The notes under the pieces are model-generated. The model saw only the letters and a list, made by a program, of their open reading frames with translations, was not told the DNA's origin and ran no database searches. From Hymenobacter psoromatis (GTDB taxonomy: Bacteria; Bacteroidota; Bacteroidia; Cytophagales; Hymenobacteraceae), in the NCBI RefSeq assembly GCF_020012125.1, contig NZ_JAIFAG010000001.1, positions 2,418,001-2,482,000 of the forward strand: a stretch of DNA of 64,000 nt. Direction: 5' to 3'. Position 1 is the first letter of the stretch; every line of letters starts with the position of its first letter. Below, piece after piece: positions 36,663 to 44,926 of this stretch. Position numbers and translations under genes: made by a program.

Positions 36663-37484
36663 CTATTCCCCCGCCTTCTCCATCAAATCGGCCAGCTCCT
36701 GTGAGATGCCGGTACTGCTGAAGCCGCCGTCATGCATCAGGTTTTGCATGGTTACGTAGCGGGTCAGGTCCGAGAAGAGCGATACGCAATAGTCGGCGCA
36801 GGCTTCGGCGGGCGCGTTGCCGAGCGGGGCCATTTTGTTGGCGTACTCATAAAAGGCGTTGAAGCCGCTGATGCCAGTGCCGGCCGTGGTTTTGGTCGGC
36901 GACTGGGAGATGGTATTCACGCGCACCTTTTTGAGGTGGCCCAGGCGCTGCCCATAGCTGCGGGCAATGCTTTCGAGCACGGCCTTGGCCTGCGCCATAT
37001 CGGTATAATCCAAGAAGGCGCGCTGGGCCGCGATGTAGCTGAGCGCCACCACGCTACCCCATTCGTTGAAGGCGTCCTGCTTTTCGGCCACGGCCAGCAT
37101 TTTGTGCAGCGAGAGTGCCGACACGTCGAGCGTCTGCTGGAAGAATTTATAATCCAAATCGCCGTAGCTCTTGCCCTTGCGAATGTTAGCGCTCATGCCA
37201 ATGGAGTGCAGCAGAAAGTCAATTTTGCCGCCGAAGTGCACTTGCGCTTCCGTAAACAGCGTGCCCAGCTCCTCTATTGAAGTGGCGTCGGCCGGAATAA
37301 TGGGCGCGTCAATCTCGGCAGCCAGCGCCTTGATTTCGCCCATGCGCATGGCCAGCGGGGCATTGGTGAGCACAATGCGCGCGCCCTCGGCGTGGGCCTT
37401 TTGGGCTACTTTCCAGGCGATGGATTGAGAATTGAGCGCGCCGGAGATGATACCGACTTTGCCAGCAAGGAGGTTATTAGACAT
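36663..37484 (-). CDS. fabI: Enoyl-ACP reductase (NADH), FabI type
   Basis: A 273-residue SDR-type enoyl-acyl-carrier-protein reductase that completes each cycle of fatty acid elongation. The divergent cofactor motif GIISGALNSQSIAW lies near residue 12, and the FabI active site shows Tyr150 and Tyr160-x6-Lys167 (YTDMAQAK) in place of the SDR Tyr-x3-Lys. VNTISQSPTKTTAGTGI near 188 is the usual substrate-binding loop region. Length matches other Bacteroidota FabI. The gene has a palindromic element directly upstream and a terminator downstream and is probably monocistronic. Confidence 0.93.
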   Translation of the reverse strand: MSNNLLAGKVGIISGALNSQSIAWKVAQKAHAEGARIVLTNAPLAMRMGEIKALAAEIDAPIIPADATSIEELGTLFTEAQVHFGGKIDFLLHSIGMSANIRKGKSYGDLDYKFFQQTLDVSALSLHKMLAVAEKQDAFNEWGSVVALSYIAAQRAFLDYTDMAQAKAVLESIARSYGQRLGHLKKVRVNTISQSPTKTTAGTGISGFNAFYEYANKMAPLGNAPAEACADYCVSLFSDLTRYVTMQNLMHDGGFSSTGISQELADLMEKAGE

Positions 37485-37492
37485 AATTACGT

Positions 37493-37704
37493 TTGTTATT
37501 GCGAGCGCAACGAAGCAGAGCGTGGCACCCGTAGAACAGCGAAGCTACGCTTTCTTTACCGGGCGCTTCATTACTACGAGTGCTGTAAACCCAACCGCTG
37601 AGTTTGAAGCAGCAAGTTAGGCAGCTTGGCTCATACAAGAAGGAAAGATTAGCTCGCTGGCCTACGGGTGCCGCGCTCCACTTCGTTGCGCTCGCAATGA
37701 CAAA
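37493..37704. repeat. Long imperfect palindrome, GTCATTGCGAGC family
   Basis: Outer arms ATTGCGAGCGCAACGAAG (37498-37515) and CTTCGTTGCGCTCGCAAT (37681-37698) are perfect complements, and GGCACCCGTAG has an inner partner CTACGGGTGCC near 37660. It fills the gap between fabI and recN. Confidence 0.75.
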
Positions 37705-37720
37705 TACAACGAGCTAAAGC

Positions 37721-39394
37721 CTACCCCACGGCTACTTCCCCGCGCAGCGCCAGCAGTTCGCGGGCGCTCTGGAAGGCATTTTCGCTGGGCTTGGCCCCGG
37801 CAATCATATGCGCGATTTCCTTGATGCGGTCCTCCGGGCTTAGCTGCCGGATGCGGCTCACGGTGCGGTCGGAACGGTCCTCTTTATACACGAAGTAGTG
37901 GGTATCGCCGGCCGCCGCCATTTGGGGCAGGTGCGAAATAGCCACCAACTGGTGCTTTTGCGCCATCTGCTGCATCATGCGGCCCACTTTCACCGCAATT
38001 TCGCCGCTAATACCAGTGTCAATCTCGTCGAACACTATCGTAGGCAGGGCCGTCTTATCGGCCAGCATATACTTGATGCACAGCATCAAACGCGAAAACT
38101 CACCGCCCGATGCAGCCTTGCTCAGCGTTTGGGGCTGCGCGCCCTTGTTGGCTGTAAACAGGATGCTCACTACGTCGGTGCCGCTGGCGGCGAGTGGGCC
38201 GGTCTTGTGCTCTACCACGATGCGGGCGTGCGGCATTCCTAGGTCGGCGAGCAGCATGCTCAGCTCCTTCTCAAACTTCGGAAACGCCTTGCGGCGGCTT
38301 TCCGAGAGCCGGGCGGCCTGGGCCGTAGCCTGCTTAAGTGCCGCCTCCGAGTCTTTACGCAGGCGCGTAATTTCCTTGTCCAGATTCAACACCGAGCCCA
38401 CTTTCTGGCGTAAGTTTTCGCGGGTTTCGAGCAGGCCCTCCACATCGCGGCGCTGGTGCTTGCGCTGCAAGTTGTAAAGCACCGTGAGGCGCGCCTGCAA
38501 TTCTTCGGCGCGGGCGGGGTCGCCCTCGGTGCGGCGCTCAGCGGTTTCTACTTCGTCGGCAATATCGTGCAGCTCAATCAGGCAGCTTTCCAAGCGCTGG
38601 CGCAGCTCGCGGAAATTCTCCGAATAATTCGCTACCTGGCCCAATAGCGTCGAAGCATCCTTCATGGTGCCGGTAGCGCAGCTTTCGCTATCGCGCAGGC
38701 CATGCAGCGCCTGGCTCAGCTTGTACTTAATTTCCTCGGCGTTTTCGAGCTGCTTTACTTCCTGCTCCAGCGCGTCCTGGTCTTCTTTATCAAGGTCGGC
38801 TTCTTCCAGCTCACTCAGCAAGAAGCTATTATAATCCAGCTCTTTGCTGGCCTGAACCGACTGGTCTTCGAGCGCCTTGAGGTCGGTTTCGAGCTTGCGG
38901 TACTGGCGGTAAGCATTACCGTACTGGGTGCGGGTAGGCACTAGGTTGGCATAGAGGTCAAGCAGGTTGAGTTGAAATACGGCATCTCCCAGCAGCAACG
39001 TATCGTGCTGCGAGTGAATATCCATGAGGTTTGCGCCAATCTTACGCAGCGCGTCCAGCGTCACCGGCGTATCGTTCACGAAAGCCCGCGATTTGCCCGA
39101 CGGACTGATTTCGCGCCGCAAAATGCACTGGGTATCGTAGTCCAGGTCCTCGGCTTCAAAAATATCTTGGAGTTGGTAATTCGCAATATTAAACTGCCCC
39201 TCAATTACGCACTTACGCTCGGTATTGAACAGCATTCGCGAGTCGGCGCGGTTGCCAAGCAGCAGCCCAATAGCCCCCAACATAATGGACTTACCCGCCC
39301 CGGTTTCGCCAGTAATAATATTGAGCAGCGGCGAAGGTCGCAATTCTAATTGCTCAATCAGGGCGTAATTCTGAATGCGTAAATCGACTAACAT
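37721..39394 (-). CDS. recN: DNA repair protein RecN (SMC-like)
   Basis: A 557-residue SMC-like ATPase used in double-strand break repair. Walker A is GETGAGKS near residue 29, the coiled coils fill the middle, and ASGGEFSRLMLCIK with VFDEIDTGISGEIA (near 440 and 465) form the signature and Walker B. The NYALIEQLELRPSPLLNIITGETGAGKS start is diagnostic. It ends a leftward run with porD, coaB, coaC, rpoZ and bamD, an order conserved in the phylum. A palindromic element separates it from fabI. Confidence 0.95.
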   Translation of the reverse strand: MLVDLRIQNYALIEQLELRPSPLLNIITGETGAGKSIMLGAIGLLLGNRADSRMLFNTERKCVIEGQFNIANYQLQDIFEAEDLDYDTQCILRREISPSGKSRAFVNDTPVTLDALRKIGANLMDIHSQHDTLLLGDAVFQLNLLDLYANLVPTRTQYGNAYRQYRKLETDLKALEDQSVQASKELDYNSFLLSELEEADLDKEDQDALEQEVKQLENAEEIKYKLSQALHGLRDSESCATGTMKDASTLLGQVANYSENFRELRQRLESCLIELHDIADEVETAERRTEGDPARAEELQARLTVLYNLQRKHQRRDVEGLLETRENLRQKVGSVLNLDKEITRLRKDSEAALKQATAQAARLSESRRKAFPKFEKELSMLLADLGMPHARIVVEHKTGPLAASGTDVVSILFTANKGAQPQTLSKAASGGEFSRLMLCIKYMLADKTALPTIVFDEIDTGISGEIAVKVGRMMQQMAQKHQLVAISHLPQMAAAGDTHYFVYKEDRSDRTVSRIRQLSPEDRIKEIAHMIAGAKPSENAFQSARELLALRGEVAVG

Positions 39395-39448
39395 AATCTG
39401 TTATCTATTCGTCATTATTCTGCTTTGCTCACAACGACTGCCAGCGTT

Positions 39449-40363
39449 TTATTTAATAATCGTTTGGTATTTTGGCAGATTACCTGGGTCCACATCGGTC
39501 ATTAGGGCAATCAATTGCCGCTTCTGCTGGGAGTCGGTGCTGGTGCGAAAAATATTAGTTATTTCGTCAGCCTTCGCATCAAAAAAAGCGCGCACAAATA
39601 AGGTGTTAGGTCGCACCGCATTCGCTTTTTGAATTCCCGTCAGCGCTGTCATAATGGAGGTGCGGGCCTCATCTGGTTTTTCAATAAAAATATCCATTCC
39701 CTGCCGATAATAAGCGTACAAACCGGTGCGAAAAGCTTCGAGCTGCGGGTCCGTCATATTGTTCAGCAACCAATAGCGATTACGGGGGCTAGCATCGGTC
39801 CAGCCCGCATCCGACTCATTGGTAATCGTTTGGCTAGCTGAGTACTGCAGAATTACCCGCGCCTGGTCATAATACGGCGAGCCGCCAAGCCGTGCGAAGG
39901 TATCTTGGTCGGTACCTATGGTCAGGTAAGCGTAAAAAGCCAGCAGCGACGATAGATTATTAACAAAGTTACTGGGCGCGAAATCGAGCGGCGTCTGCGG
40001 CGTATAGTTAAAATTAAAATTTCGGTCGTTAATACTTAACAAGTTGGTTTCATAGCCGGTGCCATACACAGGCCGCGTTGCAATAAGGCGCATTGTAGCC
40101 TGATAAGTCCCGTTTTGCGGAATGGCCGTTATGCCCACGAACAAGCGCAGCTTGATGCGCTCCTCAGGCCGGTAGGGCTGGCGGGTCCAAGTGCGGGTAT
40201 TGAGGAAGGCCGTCATGTCCTTTTGCAGCTGTGCCACGAGGGTCGGGTCGGTAATCGTCACGTTTTCCAAGGAGACGGCAACCTGCGCATTTAGCTCCTG
40301 CGCCCGGCCGGGGTGGGCCACGGCAACGACTAGCAAGGCGAGCAGTGCAAAAATCTTACGCAT
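39449..40363 (-). CDS. porD: DUF4835/PorD, type IX secretion-associated protein
   Basis: A 304-residue exported protein with a signal peptide (MRKIFALLALLVVAVAHPGRAQ). The mature part matches DUF4835: LNAQVAVSLENVTITDP near 25, RIKLRLFVGITAIPQNGTYQATMRLIATRPVYGTGYET near 70-105 and NNLSSLLAFYAYLTIG near 135. NCBI names the family PorD for its link with type IX secretion; the role is indirect. The start overlaps the end of coaB by 8 bases and recN follows, both as in other Bacteroidota. The periplasmic or outer-membrane location is inferred. Confidence 0.85.
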   Translation of the reverse strand: MRKIFALLALLVVAVAHPGRAQELNAQVAVSLENVTITDPTLVAQLQKDMTAFLNTRTWTRQPYRPEERIKLRLFVGITAIPQNGTYQATMRLIATRPVYGTGYETNLLSINDRNFNFNYTPQTPLDFAPSNFVNNLSSLLAFYAYLTIGTDQDTFARLGGSPYYDQARVILQYSASQTITNESDAGWTDASPRNRYWLLNNMTDPQLEAFRTGLYAYYRQGMDIFIEKPDEARTSIMTALTGIQKANAVRPNTLFVRAFFDAKADEITNIFRTSTDSQQKRQLIALMTDVDPGNLPKYQTIIK

Positions 40364-41009
40364 AAACGGCGGGAAAACGAGTCAGAATCAACGTCACCAG
40401 CACGCGGGCCAGCTCGGTTTTGGCTTGTAGCTCAAAGTTAAGCACCTGCCCGGCGCGGTCGAGCACGGTTACTTTATTGGTGTCGTAGCCAAAACCTGCC
40501 CCGGCATCGCGCAAGGAGTTGAGCACTACCAGGTCAAAATTTTTGCGCCGCAGCTTGACCTGGGCGTGGGCCAACTCGTTGGTAGTTTCCAACGCAAAAC
40601 CGACTGCAAATTGTTCAGCCCGCTTGGTCTGGCCAAGCGTAGCAGCGATGTCCACGTTCTTAACCAGCTCCAGCATCAGCGTATCGCCTTCTTTCTTAAT
40701 TTTTTCCGGGGCTATACTAGCGGGGCGGTAGTCAGCCACGGCGGCGGCAAATACCCACACGTCGGCCTGCGGCGCAACTGGCGCGGCGGCCTCGTACATC
40801 TGCTGGGCCGTTTCGACTCGCACCGTTGTGATGAGTGGGCTGGTGGGGGGGGGTAGGGCCACTGGTCCGCTCACGAGCGTCACGGCCGCGCCCGCCGCCG
40901 CGAAGGCTTCGGCTAGGGCGTAACCCATCTTGCCCGTCGAGCGGTTGCCCAGGTAGCGCACGGGGTCAAGGGGCTCGTAGGTGGGGCCGGCGGTGAGCAG
41001 AACGCGCAT
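40356..41009 (-). CDS. coaB: Phosphopantothenate-cysteine ligase (CoaB) as a separate gene
   Basis: A 217-residue ligase domain that joins phosphopantothenate and cysteine in coenzyme A synthesis. MRVLLTAGPTYEPLDPVRYLGNRSTGKMG at the start, AAAVADYRP near 90 and KIKKEGDTL near 103 are the nucleotide and substrate-binding segments, and NSLRDAGAGFGYDTNKV near 170 is typical of CoaB. In most bacteria this is the C-terminal half of a fused CoaBC. Here it follows the CoaC half by about 45 bases, in the same frame, but with TGA and TAA stops between. ATG 41009 is preferred to GTG 41015. Confidence 0.92.
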   Translation of the reverse strand: MRVLLTAGPTYEPLDPVRYLGNRSTGKMGYALAEAFAAAGAAVTLVSGPVALPPPTSPLITTVRVETAQQMYEAAAPVAPQADVWVFAAAVADYRPASIAPEKIKKEGDTLMLELVKNVDIAATLGQTKRAEQFAVGFALETTNELAHAQVKLRRKNFDLVVLNSLRDAGAGFGYDTNKVTVLDRAGQVLNFELQAKTELARVLVTLILTRFPAVYA

Positions 41010-41054
41010 TTGCACTTATAAATTAACAGTGAGCCATGAACAACCAAAGCCTGC

Positions 41055-41645
41055 TCAGCTAGGTAGGCCGAAAAACTTTTCCAATTCGGCCGTAATCTGC
41101 TCTGGCTCCAGCATCCGGCCGGGGCCGTTGAGGCCGCTGGCCAACTCGCCGCTGGGCGAGTCAAATACGTGGTTACCGAACGAGCGAAGACGCTGGATAT
41201 TTTGTTGCACGGCTGGGTGGGCATACATATCCAGGTCCATTGCCGGGGCCAAAAAGACCGGGCAACGCGCGGATAAGTAGACTGCACTCAGCAGGTTAGG
41301 GCACAGGCCATTGGCCAGGCTGCCCAGCGTATTGGCGCTGGCCGGCGCAATAAGGTAGGCATCGGCCCACAAGCCTAGCTCCACGTGGTTGTGCCACTGC
41401 CCGCTAGCTGCATCACGCAAAAAGCCCGTCAGGACGGGCTTTTTGGAGAGGGTCCCCAGCGTGAGGGGCGTGACGAACGCAGTAGCGGCTTCGGTCAGAA
41501 TCACCTGCACCTCGGCCCCGGCCTGCACCAGCAGCCGCACCAGTGGTGCGGCTTTGTAGGCAGCGATGCTGCCACTCACGCCCAGCAGAATACGGCGGTT
41601 TTTTAGGGGCCCTGGTTTCTGGTCTCTAGTTGAAAGTTGGGCCAT
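41055..41645 (-). CDS. coaC: Phosphopantothenoylcysteine decarboxylase (CoaC) as a separate gene
   Basis: A 196-residue FMN-dependent decarboxylase domain, the second step after CoaB in coenzyme A synthesis. The flavoprotein core shows RILLGVSGSIAAYKAAPLVR near residue 18, NHVELGLWADAYLIAPASANTLG near 85-107, with the active-site His, and PAMDLDMYAHP near 133. The first 16 residues are an unordered-looking extension. It normally forms the N-terminal half of a CoaBC fusion; here it ends at a TGA just before coaB. rpoZ lies 39 bases upstream. Confidence 0.92.
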   Translation of the reverse strand: MAQLSTRDQKPGPLKNRRILLGVSGSIAAYKAAPLVRLLVQAGAEVQVILTEAATAFVTPLTLGTLSKKPVLTGFLRDAASGQWHNHVELGLWADAYLIAPASANTLGSLANGLCPNLLSAVYLSARCPVFLAPAMDLDMYAHPAVQQNIQRLRSFGNHVFDSPSGELASGLNGPGRMLEPEQITAELEKFFGLPS

Positions 41646-41684
41646 TTTTCAAAAAGCGAACAACAAACGTAGGAGCCGGAAATC

Positions 41685-42023
41685 TTAGAACAGCTCGCGC
41701 GGAATAACGATAGGCGCTGCCTCGGGAGTTTCGTAGTGCAGCTCGCCGGCGATGAATTCCTCGATGGCCTGGCTGGCTGGCTTGGGCTGGCGCTCGTACT
41801 GCTTGCTGATTTCAATCTGCTCGCGGTTTTCGAATACCTCTTCGAGGTTGTCAACGGTGGTAGCGAATTCAGCCAGGCGCTCGGTCAACTCCTCTTTCAG
41901 CTTCACCGACAGCTGGTTGGCGCGCTTCGAGATGATGGAGATGGCCTCGTACACGTTATTATTCTCAGTGGTGATATCGGCCAGGTTGCGGGTAATGATG
42001 GAGGCGGAAGCGGGAGCTTTCAT
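41685..42023 (-). CDS. rpoZ: RNA polymerase omega subunit (RPB6-like)
   Basis: A 112-residue omega subunit of RNA polymerase. The omega/RPB6 motif lies at NNVYEAISIISKRANQLSVKLKEEL (about residues 21-45), and the C-terminal half is the Bacteroidota-type extension (KQYERQPKPASQAIEEFIAGEL). It helps fold and assemble the beta-prime subunit. ATG 42023 is chosen because the alternative upstream start adds only four residues. It lies between bamD and coaC in a conserved order. Confidence 0.88.
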   Translation of the reverse strand: MKAPASASIITRNLADITTENNNVYEAISIISKRANQLSVKLKEELTERLAEFATTVDNLEEVFENREQIEISKQYERQPKPASQAIEEFIAGELHYETPEAAPIVIPRELF

Positions 42024-42060
42024 GGGAAGTGACAATTCGTTTTAGAAGTAAATTAGTTGA

Positions 42061-42975
42061 TTAGCGACCCCTACGCCCGCCGCCACCGCCGCCTGAACGC
42101 TTGGGTGGTTCGGGGGCTGTCGCATTGGTTTGGTCAATCGCGGCCTGTGCCGCGGTCTGCGCCTCCGGGATGCTCTTGAGACGCTCTAGCTCGGCGCGGC
42201 TGTCGTCATACATGGTTTGGGCCACGCGGATGTTCTTGCTCTGGGGGTAGGCGTCGATAAACTGCTGGTAGAACGCCACTGCGTCCACAAAGCGTTCGCG
42301 CTGCTTGGACTCGATGCTCTCTTTGGACCAGGCAAACTGCGCGGCCAGCTTCAGGAAAGATGCCTGCTCACCGTAGACCGAGCCCGGATACTGGGTATTA
42401 AAGTTGCCAAACGACGTAACGGCCGCCTGGTTGTAGCGCAGCGAATAATACAGCTTCGCGCTTTGGAACGCTTTGTTTTCCAGCTTCTTCTGCAACTCCT
42501 GTGACATGGCATCCGTCTCGGCCCGGAACTGGCTGGTGGGGTAAGTATTCAAAAAATCCTGGATGGTTTCCACGGCCGTGACCGTATTGGTCTGGTCCAG
42601 CTCATAGCTCGGCGAGTCTTGAAAGAGCGACCTGGCCCGCAAAAACGAAGCTTCCTCCACTTGCGGCGAGTTGGGGTACGTGTCCACAAACTGCTTGAAG
42701 TAGTAGGCACTCAGCACGTAATTGCGCTGCTTGAAGTTGGTATTGGCGAAGTAGAACTGCGCCTTTTCGGCCTCGGGCCGGCCCTTCAGCAGCGGAATCA
42801 GCTCTTCGAGCAGGGTACCCGCCCGGAAGTAGTCGCCTTTATCGTAATACTTGATAGCCGCCTCGTACTTTTCGTTGACGTTGGCGCTTTTAAGCAGCTT
42901 TTGGTAGCCCGTGCAGGACCCTAGCGCCAGGGTGCCGGTGAGCAAAGCCGCAATAATCAAACGGAGAAATCGCAT
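42061..42975 (-). CDS. bamD: Outer membrane assembly lipoprotein BamD
   Basis: A 304-residue lipoprotein (LTGTLALGSC, Cys near residue 21) with TPR-type repeats, for example YDKGDYFRAGTLLEELIPL near 45 and AKLYYSLRYNQAAVTSFGNF near 170. BamD is the essential scaffold that works with BamA to insert beta-barrel proteins. The last 50 residues differ from other BamD: a Thr/Ala/Pro linker followed by a Gly6 run and an Arg-rich end. It heads the run with rpoZ, coaC, coaB, porD and recN. Confidence 0.92.
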   Translation of the reverse strand: MRFLRLIIAALLTGTLALGSCTGYQKLLKSANVNEKYEAAIKYYDKGDYFRAGTLLEELIPLLKGRPEAEKAQFYFANTNFKQRNYVLSAYYFKQFVDTYPNSPQVEEASFLRARSLFQDSPSYELDQTNTVTAVETIQDFLNTYPTSQFRAETDAMSQELQKKLENKAFQSAKLYYSLRYNQAAVTSFGNFNTQYPGSVYGEQASFLKLAAQFAWSKESIESKQRERFVDAVAFYQQFIDAYPQSKNIRVAQTMYDDSRAELERLKSIPEAQTAAQAAIDQTNATAPEPPKRSGGGGGGRRGR

Positions 42976-42983
42976 ACAAAGGG

Positions 42984-42991
42984 CAAAGGTA
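42984..42991 (-). promoter_or_regulatory. Promoter -7 element close to the bamD start
   Basis: On the minus strand TACCTTTG matches TAnnTTTG only 8 bases before the bamD ATG, so the transcript would begin at, or very near, the start codon. Confidence 0.5.
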
Positions 42992-43021
42992 AGGGATTTA
43001 GGGATTAGTGTTCAGGGTTTA

Positions 43022-43077
43022 GGACTTCAACGCTCATCATTGCCACGCTGCGCCCGCAGTGATGGGCGTTGAAGTCC
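43022..43077. repeat. Palindrome between bamD and ostA-like genes
   Basis: GGACTTCAACGCTCATCA (43022-43039) pairs with TGATGGGCGTTGAAGTCC (43060-43077) with one G-T pair. It lies downstream of the ostA-like gene and may end its transcript. Confidence 0.6.
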
Positions 43078-43099
43078 CACAAAGAAGAGAGCCCGCGGT

Positions 43100-44842
43100 T
43101 TAGCGGGGGGTTGCAGCAGCGGGCGGATTACCGGCTACCGGGGGGGTAGGCGAGCGGCGGGGCGAGCTTTTAGGCTTGGGCCGGGCCTTGGGGGAAGTTT
43201 TGGATTTGACTTTAGGCCGCGCCTTCGCCTTGGGGCGGAGCCGCAGGTCGCTGGCGAAGTGCTTGCCGAGCACTACGCGGCGGGTAGGGCGCTCATTAAC
43301 CCGCCACTTAAAACCTTTTAGCTCTTTATTTTCGAGCTTAATTTCGTGTACCGGGAAGTAGCTGGCCTCGGGGTTGGTGAGCCACACAAGCTGCTTGATT
43401 TTGTTATTAGCGAAGCGCAGCGTCATCGTGGCCGATACCGACTTGTTGAGGCCACTCATTACGGTGTCGCCGGCAAGAGTGTAGTAGAGACTTTCGGCGT
43501 TGCCAAGTACATCTATCCGCGCCATTTGGCTACGCCGGAAGTAGGCCACCATGTTGCGGCCCTTCACCTGATTGTAGTCCTTCACGGTATCCTCTTGAAT
43601 GACAAACGCATTGGCAAATAAGTTGGCGCGCTCCAGCTGGCCGCGCTTGAAGCGCAGGCTCATGGAGTCGGACGTGAGTTGGTTGCGGGCCTGCCACACG
43701 ACCGGGTCGCGGTTGAGGTAGATGATACTGTCCTGACGGTCGTAGGTGAGCGAGTCGCAGCGGCCCTGCATTTTACCCCGAAAAATCTGCACCTTGGGCC
43801 AGGCGTAGAGAATAGGCCGCTGCACGGCGCGGCCGAGCCGGGTTTCCACACTCAGCAGCGTGTCGGCGGCCAGGTAAAGGGTATCCTTGCCCGAAATAGT
43901 ACGCACCACGGGCCGGGCCCCGAAGATTTTGGTGCGGCCCAGCGCCCGCCAGTAGCGGCCCTGGTCGCCGCGCAGCACCACGTTGTCCTTCTTTGAGATG
44001 AGCGAGACGTGGCCCGTCGCCACCCCGTAGAGCGTCACTTGGTCGTACACCAGCACGTCGCCGCCGAGCAGGTAGCCGGGCGTATCAATCTTAGCCTTTT
44101 TAGCAAAATTAGATACCCGCGTCACCGTATTATACGTGCCTTTTTCGGCGTATAAGTCGCCCTGCGCGCTTTTGATGCGGGTAGGGCCGTCGAAATACGC
44201 AATTTTGGAGATGGTATTAAACGTCAGCGTATCGTTGCGCAGGTCGGTAGCCTCGCCCTGCTCATCGAGCGAAACCAGGTGCACATCGCGTTTAAAAACA
44301 AATACTTTGCTATTCGTATCGTAAAAGCCCTGCTGGCTATCGAGGGTGTTTTTAGGGTCCACAAGGTGGCCGCCCACGGTGTAGAAGGCCGTGCGGCGGG
44401 TCAGGTCGTAGTCGAGGGCGGTGGTAGTGAGCGTCATGCGCGGGTCGCGCATCACCACGTTACCGGTCATGCGGGCCAGGCGCTGGTTGCCGTTGTAGTA
44501 GCCGTGGTCGCCGGTAATGGTCATAGTGTCGCTCTGCACAATGCGCACGTTGCTGAAGGCCTCAATCTCATTGCGCTCTAAGTACTGATAGGCCGAATCG
44601 CAGTACAACAGCACGTCCTGCTGCTTGAAGGCTACGCTGCCTATCAGCTTGCGGATTTGTACACCCTCAAAGACGCCGCCGCGCAGCTCATTGGCGTGTT
44701 GCAGCTCTACGGGCGTGCTCTTGGGCATGGGCTGGGCGCGGGCACCGGGGGTAGGCGGCGGGCCGGCGGCGGGCCGGGTCTGCGCGTGCAACGCCCCCAG
44801 GGGCAGCAAAAGCACGAGTAAAAAAAAGCGGAGCAGCGGCAT
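43100..44842 (-). CDS. OstA-like (LptA/LptD N-terminal domain) protein
   Basis: A 580-residue exported protein starting at ATG 44842 with a signal peptide (FFLLVLLLPLGALHAQ). Repeated beta-jellyroll sequence of the OstA/LptA type fills most of it: GSVAFKQQDVLLYCDSAYQYLERNEIEAFSNVRI near residue 70 and GYYNGNQRLARMTGNVVMRDPRM near 120. LptA-type proteins carry lipopolysaccharide across the periplasm; the Bacteroidota OstA-like protein is assumed to do so. The C-terminal 75 residues are a striking Lys/Arg/Pro-rich low-complexity tail, strongly basic. A second LptD barrel gene is not in the window. Confidence 0.85.
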   Translation of the reverse strand: MPLLRFFLLVLLLPLGALHAQTRPAAGPPPTPGARAQPMPKSTPVELQHANELRGGVFEGVQIRKLIGSVAFKQQDVLLYCDSAYQYLERNEIEAFSNVRIVQSDTMTITGDHGYYNGNQRLARMTGNVVMRDPRMTLTTTALDYDLTRRTAFYTVGGHLVDPKNTLDSQQGFYDTNSKVFVFKRDVHLVSLDEQGEATDLRNDTLTFNTISKIAYFDGPTRIKSAQGDLYAEKGTYNTVTRVSNFAKKAKIDTPGYLLGGDVLVYDQVTLYGVATGHVSLISKKDNVVLRGDQGRYWRALGRTKIFGARPVVRTISGKDTLYLAADTLLSVETRLGRAVQRPILYAWPKVQIFRGKMQGRCDSLTYDRQDSIIYLNRDPVVWQARNQLTSDSMSLRFKRGQLERANLFANAFVIQEDTVKDYNQVKGRNMVAYFRRSQMARIDVLGNAESLYYTLAGDTVMSGLNKSVSATMTLRFANNKIKQLVWLTNPEASYFPVHEIKLENKELKGFKWRVNERPTRRVVLGKHFASDLRLRPKAKARPKVKSKTSPKARPKPKSSPRRSPTPPVAGNPPAAATPR

Positions 44843-44848
44843 TTGGGC

Positions 44849-44856
44849 CAAAGTTA
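44849..44856 (-). promoter_or_regulatory. Promoter -7 element close to the ostA-like start
   Basis: On the minus strand TAACTTTG matches TAnnTTTG, 6 bases before the ATG, which predicts a leaderless or nearly leaderless transcript. Confidence 0.5.
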
Positions 44857-44926
44857 CGGCGGTGGGCGGGGGCTAACGCGCATCTTTGCGGGCTAGTGCC
44901 CGGCCCTACCCCCTTCGTATTTGCTC

